64,000 bases of DNA from a bacterium (GTDB lineage Bacteria; 4484-113; JAFGCY01): the NCBI GenBank assembly GCA_020849855.1, contig JADZFO010000046.1, positions 1-64,000 on the forward strand, given 5' to 3'. This document shows positions 25,578 to 34,201 of this stretch, one piece after another. The position numbers were made by a program, and so were the translations under genes. The notes below the pieces were generated by a model. The model did no database searches, was not told where the DNA came from, and saw only the letters and a list, made by a program, of their open reading frames with translations. Position 1 is the stretch's first letter. Each line of letters opens with the position of its first letter.

Positions 25578-28430
25578 GTGCGGCTGAAATGGAGCGGAGT
25601 GGCTGCTGCGGTATGCGCCCTGCTGCTGGCAGGGCTATGTGCCTGCGCGGCCGGATCCGCCCAGCTGGAACAGCATGCCGGAAACAGCGCCGAGCGGGCC
25701 CCCGGGCCGCTGCTGCCCGAAGACAGCCTGCCACCACTTCCTGATGACCCCCCACTGAGCGAGGCTGAGCGCCTCCTGCGCCGGGGATCGCTTGTGGGCA
25801 AGAGCAAGCTTTACGGCAATGAGTTCTTTAAGCTCTCGCCCGACAGTCTGGTGGACGACAGCCTGCGGCGTCTTGAACTTCTGCCCGTGCCGCCCGGCTA
25901 CAGCTGGTCGATGTATCGCTTCGAGGCCCTTGTGCCCAGCGACAAGCCCAACCTGCTGAGCGTGGATCTTGACAGCTCGGCCCTGCCTCCTGGCTACTGG
26001 GTGGCGGTGGCGGATTATGGCCTGCAACGCTGGCGCCTGCTGCAGGTCGGCACGCCCAGCGGTTCCGACAACATCGGCATCCAGCCGGGCTGGCAGCCGC
26101 TCAGCCCGGCGGGCAACCTCTACGCCGCCGTGCTTGGAACTTCAGCGCTGCGCATCGAGCAGCTGACCCTCAGCCTGAGCACCGTCGCCCCGCCGCCGAC
26201 AGACCTGCAGGCCAGCGATGGTCTGCGGGCCAGCCGCATCCAGCTGAGCTGGAAGACTACCGGCGTGGTGCCGGACAAGCTGGTGATCGAAAGGGCCACG
26301 GACCCGCGCGGGCCCTATGCGCCCATCGCCACCATCATTGGCGCGGCGCTGAACTATGGCGATGTGCATGAGCCGGGGGCCAATGAGCTGCCCTATGGGC
26401 AGCCGCTGTACTACCGCATCCGGGCCCAGGTGGACGGCCAGACTGGCGCGCCCTCGCTGAGCGACTCCGGCTTCCGCCTGCTGGCGCCGCCGGAGGGCCT
26501 CAGCGCCAGTCAGGGCCTCTTTGATGAACGCATTGACCTGGCCTGGCTGTCTGTCCTGGACGCCGACGGCTACAGCCTGGAGTACCGCCCCAGCGGACTA
26601 CCCGAGGCGCCCTGGGCCGAACTGGCCCAGATTGATGGCGCCGCAAGCCTGAGCTTCAGCCACAGTGCGAGCAGCCCGCCGGGCCTGGAAGCCCAGGCCC
26701 TGACGATCTATGACTACCGCTTGCGGGCGCGCTTCCTGGATGACCTATCTGACTACAGCCTGACGGTGAACGGATACCGCACTATCCCGGCGGTGCAGAA
26801 CCTCAGCGCCAGCGACGGCGATTTCCATGACTCGGTGGTGCTGCAGTGGCAGGGCGTCCCCGGCGTGGACGGCTATATGCTGGACTACCGCCTCAGCGGC
26901 GGCGCGGAAGAGGACTGGCAGAGCCTGCAGGCCCTTGAGGGCGATGGGGTGCTGTCCTTCGCCCACAGCTTTGAGGCGCCGGCCGGCAAAGAGTGTCTGC
27001 TGGGGCCGGTGTATGAGTATCGCGCCCGGGCCCAGCTCAGCGGCCGCGAGAGCCGAGACAACAGCAATGTTGATTCCGGCTTCCGCTTCCTCGCCGGGCC
27101 GACTGGCCTGACGGCCAGCGACGGCACATTTGACGACCACGTCGCCCTGAGCTGGACACCCAACCCCCTTGCCGACGGTTACCGCGTTTACCGCTTCGGC
27201 CAGCAGAGCGCGCTGGCCGAGCTGGGGCCGGTATCGCAGTTCCTGGACTTCGACTCCTGCAGCATCACTGTGCACCGCTATGAGGTGCGCTCCATGTTCG
27301 AAGGCGAAGAGGGCAGTCCCTCCAACAGCGACGACGGCTTCCGCAACCGCATCGCGCAAAGCACGGTGCAGGAGCTGAACAGCGGCGGCCACTACTGCTC
27401 GGCTGGCATCTTTGAGGGCCTGCCGGCCGTGGCCTACTGGCAGCAGCCAACCCAGGAGCTGCGCTACAGCCACGCCGTGGTGCCCGACCCGCAGGGACCG
27501 GAAGACTGGGTCACCACCGTGGTGGACTCGGTCAACCCCGTGGGATCCAACGCAACGCTGGTGGACTACAAGGGCAAGCCTCTGCTGGCCTACGGCATCC
27601 ATGCCAGCGCGGACCTGAAAGTGGCTTATTCCAGCGCTGAGCAGCCGAACCTGGATGCGCACTGGAAGACTGCCATCGTGGACAACGGCGGCTTCACCGG
27701 CCTGTCCAACCTGGCCGTTGGTGAAGCCAATGCCCATATGGTGCTGGCCTACTTTGACGGCCAGACAGAAGTACTGCGCTACGCCAAGGCGCGCTTCTCG
27801 CTGCCCAACGACCTTGAGTTTGACCTGCATACCGTGGATGACCGCAACGGCGTGGGCCGCTTCCCTTCGCTGCTGGTGCAGGACGACCTTGTATCGGTCA
27901 GTTACTACAACGAGATCGACGGCAGCCTGTGTTATGCCCGGGCCCTGCAGACTGACCCCTTCTCCGAGGAGCACTGGCAGCGCATGGATATCGACAACGG
28001 GGCTGAGGACCTGGGCCGGGGCTCGCGCGCCCTGCTGCTGAACGGGCTGCCGGCGGTGTTCTACTTCAACGCCACGGCGGGCGAGCTTAAACTGGCCCGG
28101 GCCAGCAGCGGCTCTCCCAGCGTCAGCGGCGACTGGAATCTGAGCCTGGTCGCGTCTTCAGTAGATACGGGCTCGAACTGCGCGGCCGCTCTGCTGAGCG
28201 GACTGCCCGAGGACCTTGCGGCGGTGAGCTATGTGGACAGCAGCGGCAAGCTGCAGCTGCGCCGCGCCCTGATCCCCGCGCCGGCAGGCAGCGCGGACTG
28301 GCTGGAGCTGACCCTGGACGCCACCGGCGACAGCGGGGAATGGAATTCGCTGGCGGCCAGCGGCTGCAACCTCTTCGCCGTGCTGCGCGGAGAAAACGAC
28401 AACCAGCTGCGCTTCATCCAGGCCGAATAG
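25578..28430 (+). CDS. Large lipoprotein with fibronectin type III repeats
   Basis: A 950-residue protein beginning at GTG 25578 with GGAGG upstream. The signal peptide ends in a lipobox around AGLCAC. Residues about 107-200 carry the module with WSMYRFEAL and VAVADYGLQRWRL shared with the lipoproteins at 20753 and 31721. Four FN3-like repeats follow, each starting like NLSASDGDFHDSVVLQW or GLTASDGTFDDHVALSW. The last third has propeller-like repeats with RYSHA, RYAKA and KLARA phrases. It is probably exported and surface-located. Confidence 0.75.
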   Translation: MRLKWSGVAAAVCALLLAGLCACAAGSAQLEQHAGNSAERAPGPLLPEDSLPPLPDDPPLSEAERLLRRGSLVGKSKLYGNEFFKLSPDSLVDDSLRRLELLPVPPGYSWSMYRFEALVPSDKPNLLSVDLDSSALPPGYWVAVADYGLQRWRLLQVGTPSGSDNIGIQPGWQPLSPAGNLYAAVLGTSALRIEQLTLSLSTVAPPPTDLQASDGLRASRIQLSWKTTGVVPDKLVIERATDPRGPYAPIATIIGAALNYGDVHEPGANELPYGQPLYYRIRAQVDGQTGAPSLSDSGFRLLAPPEGLSASQGLFDERIDLAWLSVLDADGYSLEYRPSGLPEAPWAELAQIDGAASLSFSHSASSPPGLEAQALTIYDYRLRARFLDDLSDYSLTVNGYRTIPAVQNLSASDGDFHDSVVLQWQGVPGVDGYMLDYRLSGGAEEDWQSLQALEGDGVLSFAHSFEAPAGKECLLGPVYEYRARAQLSGRESRDNSNVDSGFRFLAGPTGLTASDGTFDDHVALSWTPNPLADGYRVYRFGQQSALAELGPVSQFLDFDSCSITVHRYEVRSMFEGEEGSPSNSDDGFRNRIAQSTVQELNSGGHYCSAGIFEGLPAVAYWQQPTQELRYSHAVVPDPQGPEDWVTTVVDSVNPVGSNATLVDYKGKPLLAYGIHASADLKVAYSSAEQPNLDAHWKTAIVDNGGFTGLSNLAVGEANAHMVLAYFDGQTEVLRYAKARFSLPNDLEFDLHTVDDRNGVGRFPSLLVQDDLVSVSYYNEIDGSLCYARALQTDPFSEEHWQRMDIDNGAEDLGRGSRALLLNGLPAVFYFNATAGELKLARASSGSPSVSGDWNLSLVASSVDTGSNCAAALLSGLPEDLAAVSYVDSSGKLQLRRALIPAPAGSADWLELTLDATGDSGEWNSLAASGCNLFAVLRGENDNQLRFIQAE

Positions 28431-28481
28431 GCGCGGGCAGCACGGCGCAGGAAACCTGAGCGCGGGCCATATCATCTAGTC

Positions 28482-29528
28482 GTGCATCTTCACAGCATCA
28501 GCCTCTACTGCCCGGCCAAGGTCAACCTGGGCCTGGAGGTGCTTGAGCGCGATGCGGCCAGCGGCCTGCACCGTCTGTCCAGCATCATGCAGGCGATCGA
28601 CCTCTACGACCGCCTGACTGTCAGCATCGCCGACCCGGCGGGGCTCAGCCCCGCGCAGGCCGGCGGCAGCGCGGCACCGGCCCTGCGCATCAGCGGACCC
28701 TTCGCCCATGAGATCAGCGCGGAGGGCAACAGCGTGCTGGCGGCCTGGGCCCTGCTTGGCGGCAGCCAGTGCTTCCCGCCGCTGGAAGCCACGCTGGAGA
28801 AGAACATCCCGGCCGGCTCGGGCCTTGGCGGCGGGTCAAGCGACAGCGCTGCCATGCTGCTGGCCCTGCGCGAGCTGGCCCGGATGCTGAGCTCTGACGC
28901 CCGCCAGGCGGAGAGCGCCAGCGTGGAGTGGCCGCTTTCGGACGAGAACCGCCTCAGCCAGGCCCGGCGCCTGGAGCTGCTTGCCGCGGTCGCGGCCCTA
29001 AGCGACCGTGAGCTTTTGCCCCTGGGCCAGCGCATCGGCAGTGACGTCTGCTTTTTCCTCGGACGGCCCTGTGCGCAGGTCACAGGCTTTGGCGAGATTA
29101 TCGAGCCCCTGGAGCGGCGCCAGGACTTCGCACTGCTGCTGGCCGTGCCGCTTTTTGGCTCAGCCACCGGGGAGGCCTACCGCGCACTGGAGCGCGGCAC
29201 AGAGCCGCTGGAGGCGCAGCGCGGCGCCTGGCTGCGCGGCTGGCTGGAGAGCGTAGAGCCGCTGGCGCAGGACCAGCGGCCGCGCCTGCGCGCCGAGCTG
29301 GAGAACAGCTTCAGCCCCTTGCTCTTTGAGCTGGACGAGGTTTATGGCCGCCTTACGGACTTCTTTGCCGGGCAGGACACGCTGGCCGCCGAGCTGAGCG
29401 GATCCGGCAGCGCCTGCTATGCGCTCTACCCTTCCGCCGCCGCAGCCAGGGAAGCCGCGTCCGCCCTGCCTAAGGAGTTGCGGGAAAATCTGCGCTACTT
29501 TGGTGTACATCTGCCGATAAAGGGGTAA
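28482..29528 (+). CDS. ispE: 4-diphosphocytidyl-2-C-methyl-D-erythritol kinase IspE
   Basis: The GHMP-type kinase of the MEP isoprenoid pathway, 348 residues. PAKVNLGLEVL near the N-terminus is the substrate-side motif, PAGSGLGGGSSDSAAML at 110-126 is the ATP loop, and ELSGSGSACYALYP is motif 3. It is somewhat longer than the usual 280-310 residues, mostly through a loop at about 130-170. The start is a GTG 52 bases after the FN3 lipoprotein gene. Confidence 0.94.
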   Translation: MHLHSISLYCPAKVNLGLEVLERDAASGLHRLSSIMQAIDLYDRLTVSIADPAGLSPAQAGGSAAPALRISGPFAHEISAEGNSVLAAWALLGGSQCFPPLEATLEKNIPAGSGLGGGSSDSAAMLLALRELARMLSSDARQAESASVEWPLSDENRLSQARRLELLAAVAALSDRELLPLGQRIGSDVCFFLGRPCAQVTGFGEIIEPLERRQDFALLLAVPLFGSATGEAYRALERGTEPLEAQRGAWLRGWLESVEPLAQDQRPRLRAELENSFSPLLFELDEVYGRLTDFFAGQDTLAAELSGSGSACYALYPSAAAAREAASALPKELRENLRYFGVHLPIKG

Positions 29529-29616
29529 AACCCGTGGTTAGCCAATCTGCTCATTGCGTCGCAGCGATGTTATTCAATGATAGGCAGCCGGCGGGGGTTT
29601 AAGACTCCCGTTCATG

Positions 29617-29622
29617 TATAAT
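29617..29622 (+). promoter_or_regulatory. Consensus -10 box upstream of the small membrane gene pair
   Basis: A perfect TATAAT lies 31 bases upstream of the ATG at 29654. No good -35 hexamer is placed at 17 bases, so the promoter is suggested by the -10 element alone. Confidence 0.35.
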
Positions 29623-29653
29623 CGAGATCTGAGCTAAACTCGGGAGGTCTTTC

Positions 29654-29971
29654 ATGGACGAGATGGGCAAGGGCAAGAGCAGCACAGGCTTGGACGAGAA
29701 CGTCGCCGCAGGTCTGGCCGCCCTGATCTGGATCGTGGGCGTCATATTCTTCTTTATTGAGAAGGATAGCAAGTTCGTGAAGTTCTACGGATTCCAGATG
29801 CTGATTCTCGGTCTTCTCGGCGGCCTGGGTATTATCCCGATCGTCGGCTGGATCCTGAGCATCCTGATCCTGATCTTCGTGATCATCAACACGATCAACG
29901 CCTTCCAGGGCAAGATCTTTAAGGTTCCGGTCATTGGCAACTTCGCTGCCAAGCAGGCCGGTCTCGAATAA
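29654..29971 (+). CDS. Small Tic20/DUF4870-like membrane protein
   Basis: A 105-residue protein with the pattern TGLDENVAAGLAALIW, an FFIEKDSKFVKFYGFQM loop, further hydrophobic segments and NAFQGKIFKVPVIGN at the end. This is the layout of DUF4870/Tic20-like small membrane proteins. A GGGAGGT ribosome binding site precedes the ATG. It is followed after three bases by a paralog. Function is unknown. Confidence 0.75.
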   Translation: MDEMGKGKSSTGLDENVAAGLAALIWIVGVIFFFIEKDSKFVKFYGFQMLILGLLGGLGIIPIVGWILSILILIFVIINTINAFQGKIFKVPVIGNFAAKQAGLE

Positions 29972-29974
29972 GAC

Positions 29975-30352
29975 TTGGACCAGAGCGCCCCGTCACCAGG
30001 TTCCTCCACCGGACTGGAGGAGAACACCGCTGCCTTTCTGGCGGTGCTTCTGACCTGGGTCGGGGCGCTTGTCTTTTATCTGGTTGAAAAGAAGAGCCCC
30101 TTTGTACGCTTCTACGCGCTGCAGGAGCTGGCGCTCTCGCTGGGCATGGTGGCGCTGGCCGCGCTGAGCATCACCGCCAGCTTTATCGCCGCCGCCCTGC
30201 GCTCCCCCTTCATCGGCTTTGGCACATCCTCTCTGTGTTCGCTGATTTATCTGGTGGCATGGATCGCGCTGCTGGTCAACGCCTACCAGGGCAAGGTCTG
30301 GGAGCTGCCGCTGCTGGGCGCCTGGTGCCGCCGCCAGGCCGGCCTGCCCTGA
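29975..30352 (+). CDS. Second Tic20/DUF4870-like membrane protein (tandem paralog)
   Basis: A 125-residue paralog of the preceding protein: TGLEENTAAFLAVLLTW, VEKKSPFVRFYALQ and NAYQGKVWELPLLG align with TGLDEN, IEKDSKFVKFYGFQ and NAFQGKIFKVPVIG. The start is a TTG at 29975 just past the first gene's stop, so the two are probably translated together. The central loop differs more than the ends. Confidence 0.72.
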   Translation: MDQSAPSPGSSTGLEENTAAFLAVLLTWVGALVFYLVEKKSPFVRFYALQELALSLGMVALAALSITASFIAAALRSPFIGFGTSSLCSLIYLVAWIALLVNAYQGKVWELPLLGAWCRRQAGLP

Positions 30353-30440
30353 GCCCGTTGTAAAATAGGCCTCTGCTGCCAGCTCCGTGGGGCTTTTGCG
30401 GGCTGGCGCCAGCAGGAAATTCCGTTCCAGGTGGTCGGCA

Positions 30441-31586
30441 TTGGCACACGCATACGTTCCGGGGCTGAAGGTCACCGAGCTTGCCACGCTGCGGCGTGAG
30501 CGCATTCTGCCGCTAAAAGGCACCGTCTCGGCCCAGGTTGGCGAGTTCGTAAACGCGGAGACGATCGTCGCCCGCACTGAACTGCCTGGCCCGGTCAAGA
30601 CAATCAATGTGGCCAACCAGCTTGGCGCCGACCCCAGCCAGGTGGAGAGCTTCATGCTCAAGAAGACCGGCGAGTCCTTCAAGAGCGGCGAGGTGCTGGC
30701 CCAGAACAAGCCGATGTTCGGTCTGAAGTTCCTGCAAAGCCGTATCGTGGCGGAGTTCGACGGCATTGTCGACAACATCTCACCGGTAACCGGCCAGGTC
30801 ATCCTGCGCTACCCCCCGCGCCTCGTGGAGAAGTCGGCCTATGTCGACGGCAAGGTCGTGGCCCTGCGCTCCAGTGAAGGCGTCACTGTTGAAACCACCG
30901 GCACCTTTATCCAGGGCATCTTCGGCATCGGCGGCGAGACCAGCGGCGAGCTGAAGATCGTCGTCGCTGGCCCGGGCGAGGTGCTCGACGAAGGCAAGAT
31001 CCTGCCTGAGCACCAGAACAAGATCCTCGTCGGCGGCTCGCTGCTGACGGCCGCTGCCTTCCACAAGGCCCGCCAGCTTGGCGTGCGCGGCGTGATCGTC
31101 GGCGGCTTCCACGACAAGGACCTGCGCCAGATCCTCGGCTATGACCTTGGCGTGGCGATCACCGGCGCGGAAGACCTGGGCATTACCCTGGTGATGACCG
31201 AAGGTTTCGGCCAGATCGCGATGGCGGACAAGACCTTTGGCCTGCTCAAGAAGCGTGAGGGCCGCAAGACCTCTATCTCCGGCGCGACCCAGATCCGCGC
31301 GGGCGTAATCCGCCCTGAGGTGATCATCCCGCTGTCGGTCGAAGAGCAGAAGAGTGCCGGCCAGATGGACAGCGGTGCGCGCCAGCAGAACATCGGCACC
31401 TCAGAGGGCGACCAGGTACGCTGCATCCGTGAGCCCTACTTTGGCCGCATCGCCAAGGTCAAGCGCCTGATCGCCGAGCCCCAGATTGTGGAGAGCGAGA
31501 CCAGGGTGCGCACCCTGGAGATCGAGTTCAGCGATGGGACGACGGCGGTGGTGCCGCGCGCCAACATCGAGATGATCGAGAGCTAA
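30441..31586 (+). CDS. Barrel-sandwich/KOW-type protein of a conserved membrane gene cluster
   Basis: About 381 residues from a TTG at 30441 (AGGTGG upstream). The N-terminal part, KGTVSAQVGEFVNAETIV to GQVILRYPPRLVEKSAYVDG, resembles a biotinyl/lipoyl or HlyD-like barrel-sandwich hybrid domain. The end, GDQVRCIREPYFGRIAKVKR, resembles a KOW motif, and the protein ends PRANIEMIES. No lipoyl lysine motif is visible. It may once have adjoined the DUF6754-like operon starting at 34202. A GTG start at 30387 is the alternative. Confidence 0.65.
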   Translation: MAHAYVPGLKVTELATLRRERILPLKGTVSAQVGEFVNAETIVARTELPGPVKTINVANQLGADPSQVESFMLKKTGESFKSGEVLAQNKPMFGLKFLQSRIVAEFDGIVDNISPVTGQVILRYPPRLVEKSAYVDGKVVALRSSEGVTVETTGTFIQGIFGIGGETSGELKIVVAGPGEVLDEGKILPEHQNKILVGGSLLTAAAFHKARQLGVRGVIVGGFHDKDLRQILGYDLGVAITGAEDLGITLVMTEGFGQIAMADKTFGLLKKREGRKTSISGATQIRAGVIRPEVIIPLSVEEQKSAGQMDSGARQQNIGTSEGDQVRCIREPYFGRIAKVKRLIAEPQIVESETRVRTLEIEFSDGTTAVVPRANIEMIES

Positions 31587-31589
31587 GTC
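31508..31589 (+). repeat. 82-bp duplicated segment, intact copy inside the KOW gene's 3' end
   Basis: This segment covers the last 26 codons and the stop of the barrel-sandwich/KOW gene plus a few bases. It recurs with four mismatches at 33789-33870. The two copies bracket the lipoprotein gene at 31721-33730. Confidence 0.9.
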
Positions 31590-31720
31590 GCACCGGGGAC
31601 CAAACGGCTTCAAGCAGCCTTTCGCACGTCGCTCCTGGAGCAGCGCGGACTGCCGAACGTGCCGCGTCGAATCATATTGAGGTTAAACTCCCGCGTCGAG
31701 ACCCGGCACCGGCCCAAGGC

Positions 31721-33730
31721 TTGATAAACTTCGGCAGTCTGGTTGTTCGGGGGTTTAAGTTGAGCTTCTCTGCTTGGTCTCACTTGCTGACTTGCTGCCT
31801 GCTGGCCGCGCTGCTGCTTTGCACAGCCCCTGCCTGCAGCACATTCGAGGCACCACAGTTCATCACCCAGTCTTCGGAGACTGACACAGACTCACGCCAG
31901 CAATTCATTGATACGCGACTTGCCTTGCCTGGTGTGCGCGAGATGCTGGAGCTGGCGAGCATGCAGCAGGAAGCTCGCAGCACAGCACTCTTCTCCGAAT
32001 TCGAGCTTGTGCTTCCCTTGGCCGCATCAACAGGAGCGAAAGTCGTTCATGACGAAAGTGAGTACAGGCTTCAATTCCCAGCCGCAAGCACCGCTTCCAA
32101 CTGGGCCGTCTATCAGTTCGCAGTCAACAGCGATCAGGAGCTGCACAAACTGGAGCTGCACGTTGAAGCCCAGGGGGATGAAGCGGCGGCGGCTGAGCTG
32201 CCGCTCTGGCTTGCACTGGCGGACTTCGCAAACAATCGCTGGGTCTTCCTGCCGAGCGCTTCCAGGAATGTGGGGAACGAGCCTGGGGGAACAGTCAGTC
32301 TGAATCTGCAGTGGGATAGCACTGGCCTGCAGGGCGAGTTCACCACAGGCCAGGGTGCGCTCGTGGCGCTGGTTGCAGACAACGAGGTGCCAATAATCCT
32401 CGACAGGCTGCTTTGTTACCTCGGTGGGTACCGCGAACTTGGCGGCGGTGCTATCAGCCTTGCCGGCAAGGATGAAGAGCAGATCATGCAGGTCGATGTT
32501 GATGGTGCAGGGGAGGTTCTTGCGCTGCTCAGGCGTGGACAGGAAACAGTGGAAACCGCCTCCGAGTACGCCTTGCTCAGGATCAGCGAAAGCGGCGAAT
32601 TGCTTTGGTCGAAACGCCTTTATCAGCAGGATGATCCGGCGCCTGTTTTCAATCAGCGGGTAGTCTGCTTTGCGTCTGACCTGCTTGGCAATTGTTATGT
32701 CCTCGGCAAGCGCAGCGTGAACTCGCAGGACTGCATGGCAGTGGCAAGGTTTGACCAGTATGGAAATCTGGCCTGGCTGCGTTACTGGCAGGTGTCCGGT
32801 GAAGACGGGATGCGCACGGTACCGCAGTCCATTGCCTTGCTTGGCACAGGGGATCTGGCCATAGGTTCTCATCTCTTTCAGTCTGCCGATTCCAGTGATC
32901 CAACTTCATTCGTTACACGAATTGGGGCAGATGGAGAACTGCGTTACTCCAGGTCTTTTTCAGTCGGACAGATGCAGACCGGACTTGAAAGTGTCTGCGC
33001 GGCAGGATCAGATGATGTGTTTGTTTATGGAAATGCGCAGAGCGCTGAGCAATCTAGCTTCGGACTGACAGGAAGGCTTGATGCAGATGGCGATGTCCTC
33101 TGGTTTGAACTGCCGATGGCACTTGACGTGTCCAATTCAGGGCCGCTGGATGCCAAGCCGGGCCCGGCTGGTACTGTGCTGGTACGGAACAACAACAAGT
33201 TCCTGAGCTTTGAGCCTGACGGTACAGTTGTTTATTGTGCTGTTCTGGGACAGTGGAACAACGGGCTTAGCATGGTTGAAGCATATGTGGATAACCGCGC
33301 CTGGGATGTGCACGAAGGCTCAATCATCGCCGTAGGTAATCTGCTTCTGGATGGCAATCCAAAGTCATTTGGAACTGCAGTACTGCACATGGCTGGCCCG
33401 GAATCGGTTTTTGCCACCTGTTTGGGACTAGAAGCGGCTTCGAGCCATCTGATGGGCCTCAGCGTAGGGCCAGGCGGCCATGTGGCCATCGCAGGAAGTA
33501 TCAGCACACAAAACAGCAGCTATGCGACGGATGGCATTACGCTGGACCTTGAGCCTGACTCCGGCGACAAACGAGTGATTCCAGTGGACGCATCTTCTGT
33601 GGACACTAACGGAGCATGGCTGGCCGTTCCCGAAGCAGCCTCTACTGACTTCGTGTTCAAGTCTCTTGAAGACAATTTCCATGACGACCTGGATGCCTTT
33701 GTGCTCTACTTTGATCCAGCAACGGTTTAG
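31721..33730 (+). CDS. Lipoprotein with C-terminal beta-propeller repeats
   Basis: A 669-residue protein with a signal peptide and lipobox APAC near residue 39. Residues about 126-235 contain WAVYQFAVN and LALADFANNRWVF, matching the module in the lipoproteins at 20753 and 25578. The rest resembles SBBP/delta-60-type propeller repeats (LLRISESGELLWSKRL, ARFDQYGNLAWLRYW). Its codon use is visibly less GC-rich than its neighbours. It starts at TTG 31721; another TTG at 31760 is possible. It lies between copies of an 82-bp duplication, suggesting insertion. Confidence 0.7.
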   Translation: MINFGSLVVRGFKLSFSAWSHLLTCCLLAALLLCTAPACSTFEAPQFITQSSETDTDSRQQFIDTRLALPGVREMLELASMQQEARSTALFSEFELVLPLAASTGAKVVHDESEYRLQFPAASTASNWAVYQFAVNSDQELHKLELHVEAQGDEAAAAELPLWLALADFANNRWVFLPSASRNVGNEPGGTVSLNLQWDSTGLQGEFTTGQGALVALVADNEVPIILDRLLCYLGGYRELGGGAISLAGKDEEQIMQVDVDGAGEVLALLRRGQETVETASEYALLRISESGELLWSKRLYQQDDPAPVFNQRVVCFASDLLGNCYVLGKRSVNSQDCMAVARFDQYGNLAWLRYWQVSGEDGMRTVPQSIALLGTGDLAIGSHLFQSADSSDPTSFVTRIGADGELRYSRSFSVGQMQTGLESVCAAGSDDVFVYGNAQSAEQSSFGLTGRLDADGDVLWFELPMALDVSNSGPLDAKPGPAGTVLVRNNNKFLSFEPDGTVVYCAVLGQWNNGLSMVEAYVDNRAWDVHEGSIIAVGNLLLDGNPKSFGTAVLHMAGPESVFATCLGLEAASSHLMGLSVGPGGHVAIAGSISTQNSSYATDGITLDLEPDSGDKRVIPVDASSVDTNGAWLAVPEAASTDFVFKSLEDNFHDDLDAFVLYFDPATV

Positions 33731-34201
33731 CATTCCGGTGAGCTCAGACTTTGATCGACATGCTGATACGTGAATGCGAATCAAAGGAGCGCACCCTGGA
33801 GATCTAGTTCAGCGACGGCACAACGGCGGTGGTGCCGCGCGCCAACATCGAGATGATCGAGAGCTAAGTCAGATAATCGACAACCGGTCGCTGGCGACTA
33901 CTCCCAGACTGAGACCCGATCCGACAGCAGACGCAGAGGCACAGAGGATCTGCAGCCCCTTGTCGCGGCTCTTCCACCGCGGGGTCAAGCACTGCGCAGG
34001 AAACTGACTCGGCGGGCTTTATGCGCAACGGATCAGTAGCGTTGAATCGGCTGCGGTGAATTGTCCTGAGACTCTTTGCCACTGTCGGAATTGTCTACCA
34101 GTCACCATGCCGCTGCTGCCCGGTATCTGTACTTATGACCCGCGAGCGCTTACAATCAAGGCCCACGCGCGCTTGCGCGAGACCGGCTAAAGGTGCTGCC
34201 C
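33731..34201. other. Intergenic region carrying a decayed copy of the upstream gene end
   Basis: About 470 bases with no complete gene. Positions 33789-33870 repeat the 3' end of the KOW-type gene, in frame but with a GAG-to-TAG change. The remaining sequence to the operon start at 34202 shows no gene or clear terminator. Confidence 0.7.
33789..33870 (+). pseudogene. 3'-end fragment of the barrel-sandwich/KOW gene (82-bp duplicate)
   Basis: The fragment matches 31508-31589 at all but four of 82 positions, through the shared end AGATGATCGAGAGCTAAGTC. One change turns a Glu codon into TAG. Without the rest of the gene it cannot make a product. Confidence 0.85.
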
